From NCBI GenBank assembly GCA_963788325.1, contig CAWBGJ010000011.1, forward strand, positions 30,516 through 94,515: a stretch of 64,000 bases of DNA, read 5' to 3'. How positions within the stretch are numbered: the stretch's first letter is position 1; every line of letters starts with the position of its first letter. A program made the translations under genes and the position numbers. Positions 1 through 9,257 of this stretch are shown in pieces. The notes under the pieces were generated by a model. It was not told where the DNA came from. It saw only the letters and a list, made by a program, of their open reading frames with translations, and ran no database searches. The DNA comes from Prado023 sp963788325. GTDB lineage: Bacteria; Actinomycetota; Actinomycetes; S36-B12; CAIYMF01.

Positions 1-520
1 GGTCATCCCGAGCCGTGGCGGGCACGGATCGAGATCGTCGCGATCGACATGAGTTCGGAGTTCCGGGCCACGATCCGCGATGTGCCGCCCAGGGCCCGTA
101 TCGTGGCCGACCACTGGCATGTGCTGACCCGGGCCAACCACATGGTCACCCGAGTGCGGCGGCGTCGCTCCGGGGACCTGCATGCCACCCCGCCTGGAAG
201 TAGCGCACCTTGCTGACCTGCAAGCCAGCCAACCGGTCCGTCGCCCAGCGATCCAGGCTGGATCAGATCCTGGCCGCCGACGTCGAACTGGCTGTCGTCT
301 GGGCGATCAAGGAGATCGTCATCCAGCCGTCCGCCACCCGCACCAGTGCGGGACTTCGATACCGAGTGGCAGCAGCTCGAGACCGCGGTCCGGGCCACCG
401 ACCTGCCCGAACCGGCGGCCCTGTTCAAGAACCTGAAGGCGTGGAAGGCCGAGATCCGCACCGTCTGCCTCACCCGGGTCACGAATGCACGAACCGAGGA
501 CGTGTCCCTCCGCGGAGTGA
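1..520 (+). pseudogene. ISL3-family transposase remnant
   Basis: Broken 3' part of a DDE transposase of the ISL3 (IS204/IS1001/IS1165) family, cut by the left edge. Frame 1 reads ARIEIVAIDMSSEFRATIRD then IVADHWHVLTRAN, the family's core block, and stops at about 214. The protein resumes in frame 3 (LDQILAADVELAVVWAIKE) and again in frame 1 from 346, ending in CLTRVTNARTE, the typical C-terminal block. At least two frame breaks and no intact catalytic domain are visible, so it is inactive as read. No inverted repeat can be assigned. Confidence 0.8.
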
Positions 521-538
521 GGGGTCAGGTAGCCAACA

Positions 539-564
539 GTGATGGCGACCTACGTCGCCATCAC
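539..564 (-). terminator. hairpin terminator of the dehydrogenase gene
   Basis: Perfect inverted repeat with 11-bp arms (GTGATGGCGAC at 539-549 and its complement at 554-564) and a 4-nt loop. It overlaps the stop codon of the leftward dehydrogenase gene. There is no U-tract, as is common in actinobacteria. Confidence 0.65.
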
Positions 565-2297
565 GCTCTCCAGACTTTCTCGAAGAGCGCCCTTTCCGCC
601 TCGTTGGTCCACATGTCGCCGGGCCCCAGCTTCTCGGCGACTTCCGGCAGCTTCTCCTTCAGTTCACTGAGCCCCATCAGGGGAAGGTCGTGGATCTGGG
701 GGAAGATGATGACCTTGCCGGAGTAGCGGCCTTCGACCAGGGCCCGCAGTCCTTCCGCGGCCTCCCGCATGCCGCCGATGGCGCCCACGATGGAACCGGG
801 AGACAGGTCACCGCGTTCGGCCAGGTCCACCACCTGCTGCTGATCGTGGATGGTCAATCCGGAGGTTCCCGTGTATTGGGCATTGTTGAGGTAGACCGCG
901 CTCAGGTTCAATGGTGCGAGGGTGCCGTTGGGAACGCCGGCGAAGAAGACCAGCATGCCGTCGGGATTCATCAGCGTGTCGGCCTCGGCCATCACAGCGC
1001 TAATGGGGACACTGACGACCACATCGTCAGCCCCTTGGTTGTCGGTGATCTTCATGACGAAATCGTGGAGGGATTGGTCTTCGGTGTGGGAATTGAAGGT
1101 GTATAACTCGCAGCCGTTGGCCTCCGCCAGGGGGGCTAGACGATCCTGGAGGCTCTTCAATCGCTCATCGCTCATCTCTGTGGCGACGATCTGACGGGGG
1201 CCGTCGGGCTGTTGAATGGCCCGCTGCACATGCATCAACCCCATGGGTCCGCCGGCGCCCACGAAGACAGTGGTGCCTTTCGAGCGCAGGTCACAGCGGT
1301 TGCGCGCCTCGCCATAGGAGGCGGCGATATCTGGTCCGTGGCTGCCCAGATAGGCGGTGTAGTCGTAATGCAGGCGGCCCACATCGGTGTTCACCAGGCC
1401 GTCCAGGGCGGTCTGGCCCACCAGGTTGAGGGTGCCTCGCCGGGCAATGTGCTTCGCCACGGCACCCACCGTTGCCGCGGAACGGGGATCGAGCATGACG
1501 ATATCGTCGAAGCCGATTCCGTCAGTCAGCTCGTCGACAAGAGCTTGATAGTCATCGGGGCCGACGTCATTGCGCACGATTGTCTTGGCCGAGGTCTGCT
1601 CCGCCAGCTCTCGCACTGTTACGGGCACGTCGGTCATGACAATGGTGGCCGGGGTGTCCAGACCCGAGGAGAAGAGGTATTCCCGCTCATCTCCGGGGCG
1701 GCCCACGATCCACATGATCCCGCCGGGCTGGGGATCCAGGCGTCGGCGTTGGGTGTAGGCCGCCATCACACAACCCCAAGGCTCCAGTGTGGAGGACTCG
1801 GCGTACCCCATCCTGTCGCTGACGGGCAGTAGGCAGGCGCCGTCGTCGGTTTCGAGCATTTCCGAGCCCATCAAGTGATACTGGATGAGTCCGCCGGGAA
1901 TGGTGTAGCCGTAGGCCGTGCTCTTGCCATCCTGATAGATGTCGGGCTGCACGGCCAGCCGTTGGCCGTGGTGGTACCGGCCCTTCAGGTTTGCTCCGAC
2001 TTCAATGACGGTCAGGCTGACCTCATGCCCCAATCGGGTGGGGTCCTGAGACAGATCGCGATTGTAGAGCTTTGGGTGGCTGCCGCCCTGGCGGACGATC
2101 TTCACATCGGAGTAGCACAGTCCCACGCTGTCGATGCGCACCAGCATCTGGTCGTCATTGGGTTTGGGGATGGGCAGCAGTTCGGGTTGATCATCCTTGC
2201 CCATGTTCTCTTCGCCTGCACCATACAGATTCCAGGCCCAGCCTTGTTCGGGCAGGGCGTATTCGGCGGCGTGGTATCGGCTGTACTCAGATGTCAT
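561..2297 (-). CDS. zinc-binding polyol/sugar-phosphate dehydrogenase with two Rossmann-like regions
   Basis: Predicted 578-residue medium-chain dehydrogenase, closest in style to L-sorbose-1-phosphate reductase (SorE) proteins, so probably an NAD(P)-dependent oxidoreductase of polyol phosphates in the cytoplasm. The N-terminal GroES-like domain has the zinc-site segments GLCYSDVK and LGHEVS. A degenerate nucleotide-binding region follows (MWIVGRPGDE, about residues 200-350), then a canonical one with VFVGAGGPMGLMH. Single-Rossmann relatives are about 400 residues, so the second module is notable. The ATG at 2297 follows GGAGG. A longer reading to 2411 would translate the promoter/leader and is rejected. 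It faces the SorC regulator and mannitol PTS genes, where no mtlD is visible; acting on the PTS product is my inference. The exact substrate is unknown. Confidence 0.75.
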   Translation of the reverse strand: MTSEYSRYHAAEYALPEQGWAWNLYGAGEENMGKDDQPELLPIPKPNDDQMLVRIDSVGLCYSDVKIVRQGGSHPKLYNRDLSQDPTRLGHEVSLTVIEVGANLKGRYHHGQRLAVQPDIYQDGKSTAYGYTIPGGLIQYHLMGSEMLETDDGACLLPVSDRMGYAESSTLEPWGCVMAAYTQRRRLDPQPGGIMWIVGRPGDEREYLFSSGLDTPATIVMTDVPVTVRELAEQTSAKTIVRNDVGPDDYQALVDELTDGIGFDDIVMLDPRSAATVGAVAKHIARRGTLNLVGQTALDGLVNTDVGRLHYDYTAYLGSHGPDIAASYGEARNRCDLRSKGTTVFVGAGGPMGLMHVQRAIQQPDGPRQIVATEMSDERLKSLQDRLAPLAEANGCELYTFNSHTEDQSLHDFVMKITDNQGADDVVVSVPISAVMAEADTLMNPDGMLVFFAGVPNGTLAPLNLSAVYLNNAQYTGTSGLTIHDQQQVVDLAERGDLSPGSIVGAIGGMREAAEGLRALVEGRYSGKVIIFPQIHDLPLMGLSELKEKLPEVAEKLGPGDMWTNEAERALFEKVWRA

Positions 2298-2314
2298 GGT
2301 TCCTCCGTGTTCGG

Positions 2315-2411
2315 GGGCTGCGACCGTGCTTCGCCGTGTTCGCGGACCTCGATCACGCCGACAGGGGGACGCTAGCAGCAATTTGCACCGGTGTCCAGCA
2401 CGAATGTGCAC
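2315..2411 (-). promoter_or_regulatory. leader A: shared operator, promoter and conserved 5' UTR of the dehydrogenase
   Basis: Read leftward: a 28-bp element (2384-2411) beginning GTGCAC and ending GGTGCA with CTGGACA inside. Within it, TGGACA (2392-2397) serves as -35, followed after exactly 17 bp by TAGCGT (2369-2374) as -10. A transcribed stretch starting CGGCGTGATCG (2350-2360) and continuing CGCGAACACGGCG then matches the leaders of the PTS gene and adhE. The ATG is at 2297. Confidence 0.8.
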
Positions 2412-2593
2412 GTATCTCGCTCGGCGCCCCCAGGATCAGGTCCACGCCCGGCCGGGGCTGGGAACCGACTGCAGGTCAAGCAGCTCGGGCCTTCAAGGCC
2501 GGCGATCGGTATCTGAGCGGGGACGTGCGGCCGCCATCGCCGGCCGCCTGCCGGAATCCTGGTTCCAGCGCAACAGCCGCAGCCAGGGCGGTT

Positions 2594-3566
2594 TCAACGT
2601 TGGCTTCGCGTCCCGGCCTCGGAGTTCAGGTGGGCCTCCATCGCCCTCGCCGTAGCGGTGTCGGTGACTAGGACGTTGATGAGCCCGGCGCGCGCGGCCC
2701 CGATCGCCGCCAGTGCCTTCGAGGCACCGCCGGCGAAACCGATGACGTGCGGGATCGCGCGCAGCTGGGCTGGCGTGACGTCCCAGCAGGACTCGGGCGT
2801 CCTGGTGGCGCACGATCTCGCCGTCGATGGTGAATGACCATCCGGCGACGTCGCCGACGGCGTCGGCGAGGGCTGGATCGTCGACCGGGAAGCCGGCGGC
2901 CGCGTAGCTCGGGTCGGGCTTGGGCCACGCGCCGACCCCGATGAGGGCGACCTTGGCCTGGTCCCAGAGCCGCACGACGTCGTGGATCTCGGGCTCGGCT
3001 CGCAGCGGCTCGGCCAACGGCGCCGAGACCAGCGCGGGCGCGTTGAGGTACACCGGCCGTCCGCCGAACGCATGGGCCCACGTGCGCACGATCTCGTTCG
3101 GCTGGAACCATGGCCGGTCGCTGGCGTTGCCGCCCATCGCCGGGGCGATGACGACCCCGGGCAGGGTGCGGCGGATCGTGCGGCTGACGCTGTACACCGC
3201 ACGTCCCCAGGAGGTGACGACGACGTCGCCGCTTGTCGAGCCGGCCGCGTCCAGGGCTTCCCCGAACGGGTTCGGCAAGCAGAGGGCCGGGATCTGCACT
3301 CGTTGGCCCTCCCGGGGGCGACGTGCAGGCTTCGCAGGCCAAGTCGTTCACGCAGCCGCTCGACGGTCGTCGGGTCGACGTGCGGAGGGACGATCTCGAT
3401 CTGGACGATCCCGAGTTCGCGGGCGCGCTGCAGGAGCCTGCTCACCGTCGGGCGGCTGACACCGAGCCGGTAGCGCGATCTCCTGCTGCGAAGCCGATTG
3501 CTCGTAGTACATGACGGCCGCGGTCATCAGCAGCTCGGTGCCCTCGTCGGTGATCGGTTCCGTCAC
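2594..3566 (-). CDS. SorC/DeoR-family sugar-responsive transcriptional regulator (frameshifted)
   Basis: A SorC-type regulator: N-terminal helix-turn-helix (YYEQSASQQEIA, then SRLLQRARELGIVQIEI) followed by a sugar-phosphate-binding domain (VVIAPAMGGN, LIGVGAW, VIGFAGGASKALAAIGAA, INVLVTDTATA). The protein is spread over three frames, with breaks near 3470, 3300 and 2780. Each segment is well conserved, so sequencing indels are likely. The GTG at 3566 has AGGA eight bases upstream. It lies between leaders A and B and diverges from the PTS gene, making it the obvious candidate regulator of the shared 28-bp operator; that link is inferred. Members of this family usually bind phosphorylated sugars. 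Confidence 0.75.
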
Positions 3567-3611
3567 GGATCTGATCCTAGGGCCGCCCTGCGCAGGAGTA
3601 GCCGAATGGTG

Positions 3612-3694
3612 GTGCACGATTGTTCTGGACATATGTGCAGTCTATAGTGTAGGCTTCCCTTATCGGCGTGATCGGGACCCCCGCGAACACGGCG
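3612..3694 (+). promoter_or_regulatory. leader B: shared operator, promoter and conserved 5' UTR of the mannitol PTS gene
   Basis: The 28-bp element at 3612-3639 starts GTGCAC, contains CTGGACA and ends TGTGCA. TGGACA (3626-3631) is the -35, with an 18-bp spacer to TAGGCT (3650-3655). The transcribed part begins TATCGGCGTGATCGGGAC (from 3661) and continues through CCGCGAACACGGCG, as in leaders A and C. It also lies upstream of the divergent SorC gene. Confidence 0.8.
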
Positions 3695-3754
3695 TAGACC
3701 ACGGGCCGTCCGGCCAGCGAACGGATCGACGAACACCTCGGAGAGGATCCACCC

Positions 3755-5749
3755 ATGGCAACTCAGACGACATCGGATTACTCCCAGCCCCCAGGTACGT
3801 CACTGCGGGTTCGGGTACAGAAGTTCGGCACGTTCCTGTCGAACATGATCATGCCGAACATCGCGGCGATCATCGCGTGGGGCCTGATCACGGCGTTCGT
3901 CATCCCGGTGGGATGGGCGCCGAACGAGAAGATCGCCACGATGGTGGGTCCCTCGATCCTCTACCTGCTGCCGATCCTGATCGCCTACACCGGCGGCAAG
4001 ATGGTCTACGGGGTACGCGGTGGGGTCGTCGGCGGGTTCTCGGTGATCGGCGTCATCATGGCCACCAGCGACCCGCTGTTCATCGGTGACGGCAACGCCG
4101 TGCCCATGTTCCTCGGCGCCATGATCATGGGCCCGTTGACGGCATATGTGATGAAGCACATCGACGGCTTGTGGACCGGGCAGGATCAAGCCCGGGCTTC
4201 GAGATGCTCGTCGACAACTTCTCCGCCGGCATCTGGGGCGCGATCATGGCCGTCTTCGGCATGTTCGTGCTCGCACCGCCGCTGCTGTGGATCATCGACC
4301 GGCTGGGTGAGGCGGTCGAACTTCCTGGTCAACAACAACATCCTGCCGCTGACCTCGATCTTCATCGAGCCGGCCAAGGTGCTGTTCCTCAACAACGCCA
4401 TCAACCACGGCGTGCTGACCCCGCTGGGCATCCAGGAGGCCGCCGAGACCGGCAAGTCGGTGCTGTTCCTGCTCGAGGCCAACCCGGCCGCCGGCACGGG
4501 CATCCTGCTGGCGTACATGTTCTTCGGCAAGGGCGTCGCCCGGGCCACCGCACCGGGAGCAGCGATCATCGTGTTCCTCGGCGGCATCCACGAGGTCTAC
4601 TTCCCCTACGTGCTGATGCGCCCCCGCCTGATCCTGGCGACCATCGCCGGCGGCATGACCCAGATCTTCATCAACGTGCTGTTCAGCACCGGCCTGCGGG
4701 CACCAGCCGCGCCCGGATCGATCTTCGCCATCTACGCCCAGACCGCCTCGGGCGACTTCCTGGGCGTCACCCTGTCGGTCATCGGCGGCATCGCGGTCAG
4801 CTTCGTGGTGGCGGCGTTCCTGCTGAAGACGGACAAGGGCGACTGGGATGAGGGCGACCTCGAGGTCGCGACCCAGAGCATGGTGGCGATGAAGGGCAAG
4901 GAGTCGATCGCGTCCTCGATGGTCAGCGGCTCCGGGGACGCCCACACCGGGCCGATCACGAGCATCGTGTTCGCCTGCGACGCCGGCATGGGTTCCTCGG
5001 CGATGGGCGCCTCCGTCCTGCGCAAGAAGGTCAAGGAAGCGGGCTTCCCCGACGTGACGGTGGTCAACAAGTCCATCGCCAACCTCGATGACACCTACGA
5101 CCTCGTCGTCACCCACAAGGACCTGACCGAACGGGCCAGGCCCCGGACCCCATCGGCCATCCAGGTCTCGGTGGACAACTTCATGGCCAGCCCCCGCTAC
5201 GACGACATCGTGGCGATGCTCGTGGAGGCCAACCGCGCTGTCCCGGTATCGGTCGGTGCCCCGGCCGCGGCTGTGGGTTCGGCGCATCGACGCGTCAGCC
5301 CGGGCTGCGGACGCTGCTTCCCGATTCGGCGATCGTCCTGAGCGGGACGGCGCGCACCCGGGACGATGCGATCGACGAGGCCGGCCAGCTGCTGGTCGCC
5401 ACCGGCGCGGTCGAGCCCGCCTACGTGCTGTCGATGCACGACCGTGAGAAGTCGGTGTCCACGTACGTGGGCAACAACCTGGCGATCCCGCACGGCACCA
5501 ACGAGGCGAAGCTGTCCATCAACCGGACCGGCCTGTCATTCATCCGGTACTCCGAGGGGATCGACTGGAACGGTGACGGGCAGCTCGCGCACTTCGTCGT
5601 CGGGATCGCCGGAGCAGGGGACGACCACCTCACCCTGCTCGGCAGCATCGCCCACGTCTTCCTCGACGAGGACAAGGTCGCCGCTGCTGCGGACCGCTAC
5701 CAGCAAGGACGACGTGGCAGCCGTGCTCGACAGCGTCCAGCTCACATGA
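3755..5749 (+). CDS. mtlA: mannitol-type PTS enzyme EIICBA (frameshifted)
   Basis: Membrane phosphotransferase that imports and phosphorylates a hexitol, most likely mannitol, using phospho-HPr. The domain order is EIIC with several membrane helices and the GGIHEVYFPYVL signature, EIIB with the phospho-cysteine loop VFACDAGMGSSAMG, and EIIA with the phospho-histidine in NNLAIPHGTNEAK. Total span is about 665 codons, as in CBA-fused MtlA. Two indels near 4185 and 4315 cancel each other around the EIIC segment NFSAGIWGAIMAVFGMFVLA. Further shifts lie near 5290 (B-A linker) and 5680 (end of EIIA). Such mutually correcting shifts point to base-calling errors rather than decay. The ATG follows GAGAGGA. 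Leader B drives it, and a strong hairpin separates it from the DeoR gene. Confidence 0.88.
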
Positions 5750-5838
5750 GCCGGCCGTCCGGATCGGTCTACCGCATCGAGCTCGAGCAGTTCATCGATG
5801 GGGTCGAGGCAGTGATGGTGGGACCGCCATCAAGGTGA
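5746..5838 (+). CDS. very small unassigned ORF overlapping the end of the PTS gene
   Basis: The ATG overlaps the TGA of EIIA (ATGA), typical of translational coupling, and about 30 codons follow (SGSVYRIELEQFIDGVEAVM). A one-base shift near 5820 would extend it to GTAIKVTIEP with a stop at about 5853, just before the hairpin. I do not recognise it. It could be a truncated small PTS-associated protein or not a gene at all. Confidence 0.25.
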   Translation: MSRPSGSVYRIELEQFIDGVEAVMVGPPSR

Positions 5839-5857
5839 CCATCGAGCCGTGACCCGC

Positions 5858-5897
5858 GGTCCGGGAGGGGCTCCGCACGCGGAACCCCTCCCGGACC
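5858..5897 (+). terminator. strong hairpin between the PTS and deoR-fruK genes
   Basis: 13-bp perfect arms (GGTCCGGGAGGGG at 5858-5870 and its complement at 5885-5897), with an inner 5-bp stem TCCGC/GCGGA at 72-83 of the same block. No U-tract. It probably terminates or attenuates PTS transcription before the downstream gene pair. Confidence 0.7.
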
Positions 5898-5934
5898 GAC
5901 GACGACATGATGCAGGTATCCCAGGAGGCGGCTG

Positions 5935-6696
5935 ATGTATGCACAAGAGCGCCGGGCGGAGATTGTGGACCTGGCCCGGACCGTGGGTCGTGTGGAGGTC
6001 GCCGAGCTCGCCGAGGCCCTGGACGTCACTCCGGAGACGGTGCGCAGGGACCTGACCGCCCTCCAGCAGATGGGCGTGATCCGTCGCGTCCACGGCGGTG
6101 CGATCCTGGCCGAGGCCGGTGGCTTCGAGCCGGCCCTGGCCGTGCGCGAATCGGTGCGTGTCGAGGAGAAGGCGCGGATAGCGCGGGCAGCCCTCGCCTG
6201 GGTCCCGGAGGAGGGCGCCATCGCCCTCGATGGCGGATCGACGATTCACCGGCTCGCGGAGATCCTGCCCATCGACCGGTCACTCACGGTCGTCACCAAC
6301 AACCTGGCCATCGCCCTGCCGCTCGCGGACCGGAAGGACCTCACCGTGCACATCGTCGGCGGGCGGTTGCGGGGTCGCACCCTCACCACCGTCGACGAGG
6401 TGGCGCTGGAGTACCTGCGCACGGTGCACCTCGACGTCGTCTTCCTCGGGACCAACGGCTTCTCGATCGAGCGCGGCATGACCACCCCGGACAGCGCGGA
6501 GGCCGCCGTCAAGCGCGCCTTCGTCGCCTCGGCTCGGAAGCGGGTCCTCCTCACCGACCACACCAAGTTCAGGATGGATCACTTCGCTCACGTCGCCGAC
6601 CTGGCCGACATCGACGTGATCATCACTGACTCGGCCCTCTCCGATGATGCCGTCTCCGAGATTGAGGCGGCTGGACCCAAGGTGGTGCGCGCATGA
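5935..6696 (+). CDS. DeoR-family transcriptional repressor of sugar metabolism
   Basis: 253-residue FruR/GlpR-like regulator. The N-terminal winged helix-turn-helix (ERRAEIVDLARTVGRVEVAE, then VTPETVRRDLTALQQMGVIRRVHGGA) is the DeoR signature. The C-terminal phosphosugar-isomerase-like sensor has IALDGGSTIHRLAE, VVTNNLAIA, FLGTNGFSIERGMTTPD and LLTDHTKF. The ATG follows AGGAGG by six bases. It overlaps the next gene by ATGA, the standard actinobacterial fruR-fruK arrangement, so its likely inducer is fructose-1-phosphate or a related ketose phosphate (inferred). Confidence 0.88.
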   Translation: MYAQERRAEIVDLARTVGRVEVAELAEALDVTPETVRRDLTALQQMGVIRRVHGGAILAEAGGFEPALAVRESVRVEEKARIARAALAWVPEEGAIALDGGSTIHRLAEILPIDRSLTVVTNNLAIALPLADRKDLTVHIVGGRLRGRTLTTVDEVALEYLRTVHLDVVFLGTNGFSIERGMTTPDSAEAAVKRAFVASARKRVLLTDHTKFRMDHFAHVADLADIDVIITDSALSDDAVSEIEAAGPKVVRA

Positions 6697-7619
6697 TCGT
6701 CACAGTCACGTTCAACCCGAGCCTCGACCGCACGATGGCCTTCCCGGCGCTGGTACGTGGGGAGGTCCAGCGCGCCGATTCCACGGTGGAGGACCCGGGC
6801 GGCAAGGGTGTGAACGTCACGCGCTTCCTGACCGCCCACGGCAGCGAGTCGATCGCGGTGCTCCCGGCCGGCGGGCCGATTGGCCATGCGCTGGTCTCGG
6901 CTCTGGAGGAGGCGGGAATCCCGCACCGGGCCGTCCCGATCGCCGGACGGACCCGTTCGAATGTGGCGGTCGTCGAGCCCGATGGGACCACCACCAAGCT
7001 CAACGAGGCCGGCCCGGTGCTCACCGAGGCCGAGCTCGACCTGCTCGTCGCCGCTGTCGCGGAACTGGCCACCCCCGGCGGCTGGGTCGTGGTCGCCGGA
7101 AGCCTGCCGACGGGCCAGTCCACCGACGTCGTGCTGCGCGTCGCGGATGTCGCCCGGGCAGCAGGGTCGCTGTTCGCCCTGGACATCAGCGGCCAGGCCC
7201 TGGCCGACGGCCTGGCTGCCAAGCCGGACCTGATCAAGCCCAACGAGGAGGAGCTCGGCGAGATCCTCGGCCGTGAGCTCGTGACCCAGGCCGAGGTCCT
7301 CGCCGGGTGCGAGGAGGCCCGCGAGCGCGGTGCCGGCGCGGTGATCTGCAGCCTGGGCTCCAAGGGCGCCGTGCTCGTCGACGCCAACGGCCGGTGGCAC
7401 GGGACCGGACCCAAGGTCCCCGTCCTGAGCACCGTCGGCGCCGGCGACAGCCTGCTGTCCGGCTTCCTGCACGCCGGTGGCTCCGGTCCGGACGCCATGC
7501 GCATGGGCATCGCCTGGGCCACCGCAGCAGTCCAGACCCCCGGCACGGGCGTCCCGTCCGCCGGCCTGATCGACCCCACCGCTGTGGAGGTGAGCGCCAT
7601 CGCCGCCCCGACCGGATAA
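6693..7619 (+). CDS. fruK: 1-phosphofructokinase-type PfkB kinase
   Basis: 308-residue PfkB-family kinase that phosphorylates a ketohexose monophosphate (fructose-1-phosphate, or tagatose-6-phosphate in the related LacC branch) with ATP. The N-terminal motif EDPGGKGVNVTRFL binds substrate. The C-terminal motif STVGAGDSLLSGFLHAGG holds the catalytic aspartate near residue 250. Length is normal. It is translationally coupled to the DeoR gene. No fructose PTS lies next to it, so it may instead serve the mannitol-type PTS route in this locus; that is inference. The downstream neighbour is convergent. Confidence 0.85.
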   Translation: MIVTVTFNPSLDRTMAFPALVRGEVQRADSTVEDPGGKGVNVTRFLTAHGSESIAVLPAGGPIGHALVSALEEAGIPHRAVPIAGRTRSNVAVVEPDGTTTKLNEAGPVLTEAELDLLVAAVAELATPGGWVVVAGSLPTGQSTDVVLRVADVARAAGSLFALDISGQALADGLAAKPDLIKPNEEELGEILGRELVTQAEVLAGCEEARERGAGAVICSLGSKGAVLVDANGRWHGTGPKVPVLSTVGAGDSLLSGFLHAGGSGPDAMRMGIAWATAAVQTPGTGVPSAGLIDPTAVEVSAIAAPTG

Positions 7620-7793
7620 GCCCACGGTCGGTCCACACACGGCCGCCTCCCGCGCAGTCGGGTTCGGCGGGCGTCGACGGCAGTCCAGGAGGTGCGCTAG
7701 GGCCCAGCAGGCGAGTGCCACGGCCTACCGGCCTTGCAGCTAGCGGCTCCGCACTCAGGAGTGGCCATGACTTCGGCGCCTGGTCGAGCCTAG

Positions 7794-8384
7794 CTAGTCC
7801 TTCGGCAGGTCAACGCGGCGGAAGACCGTCCAGTAGAAGATGCCGAACATGACGCCGCCACCGACGATGTTCCCCAAGGTGACGGGCAGCAGGTTGTGCA
7901 AGAGGAAGTCGGGCACGGTCAGGTCGGCGTAGAAGGCCTGGTCGAGCCCGGTGCTGATCCAGAAGTCTGCTGGAGCGCCGTCCTTGATGATGATGCCTAG
8001 CGGCACCATGAACATGTTCGCGACCGAGTGCTCAAAGCCTGAGGAGACGAACAAGGCGATGGGCAGGGTGACTGCGAGGATCTTGTCGGTGGTCGTCCGG
8101 CCGGAGTACGCGGCCCAGATGGCCAGGCACACCATCAGGTTGCACAGGATCCCGAGGGTGACCGCCTCGAGGACGGTGTGGTCGAGCTTCGCCTGCGACG
8201 TGTTCAGAACCACCTCGCCCCAGCCGCCAGCTGCACTGTGCCAGGTGCCGCCGAGGTAGATGAGGGCAACGATCGTCAGCGCCCCCAGGAAGTTGGCGAC
8301 GTAGACGACGGCCCAGTTGACGCTCAGCTGCCACCAGGTGATACGCCCGCTGGCTCGCGCAGTTGGCGTGAGCGTCGATGACAA
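7794..8384 (-). pseudogene. focA: formate channel FocA, N-terminally truncated
   Basis: Formate/nitrite transporter family fragment of about 196 residues against about 285 normally. It matches FocA from the segment after the second helix onward: ASGRITWWQLSVNWAVVY, LGILCNLMVCLAIW, SGFEHSVANMFMVPLGI, NIVGGGVMFG. The first roughly 90 residues are missing, and only 82 bases separate the match from the pflA stop, so the 5' end has been deleted rather than shifted. The TTG at 8384 is only the first possible start. In complete loci this pentameric channel exports the formate made by PFL. With two helices missing it is probably non-functional. Confidence 0.8.
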
Positions 8385-8466
8385 GAGGCGCCAGGCCCGC
8401 TGTCACGACCCGATCACCCAGCCGCCGTGGGTTGCCACAGCCGCTGTCCAGCCCCGAGCCGGCGGA

Positions 8467-9249
8467 TCAGGCCAGGGTGTTCAGGTCGCGCTCCCGGAAG
8501 ATCGCCAATGCCTGGTCGATGGACTCCTGGCTGGGCGGGGGGGTGCCCAGCAGCGGGTAAGCCCGTCCGAGTGCGGCGTACTTGGAGACGCCCAGCCGGT
8601 GGTAGGGAAGCACCTCCACGCGATCGATGATGTCGCCGAGGTCCGCGGCCAGGTCCGCGACCTCGGCGATATCCTCTGGCCCATCAGTGAGGCCGGGCAC
8701 GAGCACGAACCTGACCCACAGGTGCACCTTGTGCTCGACGAGGCGGGCCCCGAAGTCCAGAACATCGCTGAGCCGGCCGCCGCCGCTGACTCGCTCGTAG
8801 AGCTCGGGGTTGCCGGCCTTGATGTCCAGCAGGACCAGGTCGGTGTGGGCCAAGAGGTTATCGCTTGCCCGGTGCCCGCCGCTGGCTGAGGTGTCCAAGG
8901 TGGTGTGCATGCCGTAGGCCTGCTTAACCCCGACGAACAGATCCTCAACGAACGGTGCCTGGAGCAGGGGCTCCCCGCCGGTGACCGTGAGTCCGCCACC
9001 CCGGGAGAGGAACAACCGATAGCGCCCTGCCTCGGAAATCACGTGCTTGGCCGTGGTCCGCTCACCCAGGCGCATGGTCTGGGTGTCGGGGTTGTGGCAG
9101 TACAGGCAGCGCAGCGGGCAGCCCGACAGGAACACCGTGTACCGCAGGCCGGGACCGTTCACCCCCGACGTCGTCTCGCTGGAGTGAACGAACCCGATCC
9201 GCGAACCATCGGCCACTTCAAGGTCCCGTGCTGAGGGCTCCCCAGCCAT
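8467..9249 (-). CDS. pflA: pyruvate formate-lyase-activating enzyme (radical SAM)
   Basis: 260-residue radical-SAM activase that installs the glycyl radical on PFL under anaerobic conditions. The iron-sulfur motif is CPLRCLYCHNPDT (CxxxCxxC, near residue 45), and the SAM-binding motif is GGGLTVTGGEPLLQ. VLLDIKAG and VEVLPYHRLG are typical of PflA. The gene starts eight bases after the pflB stop with GGAAG before the ATG, so the two are cotranscribed. Length is normal and no frame problems are seen. Confidence 0.93.
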   Translation of the reverse strand: MAGEPSARDLEVADGSRIGFVHSSETTSGVNGPGLRYTVFLSGCPLRCLYCHNPDTQTMRLGERTTAKHVISEAGRYRLFLSRGGGLTVTGGEPLLQAPFVEDLFVGVKQAYGMHTTLDTSASGGHRASDNLLAHTDLVLLDIKAGNPELYERVSGGGRLSDVLDFGARLVEHKVHLWVRFVLVPGLTDGPEDIAEVADLAADLGDIIDRVEVLPYHRLGVSKYAALGRAYPLLGTPPPSQESIDQALAIFRERDLNTLA

Positions 9250-9257
9250 GGTCTTCC

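Noticed and set aside
2298..2411. N-terminal extension of the dehydrogenase to a start at 2411
   Set aside because: It translates the shared operator and leader; the ATG at 2297 has a good ribosome site and matches where homology starts.
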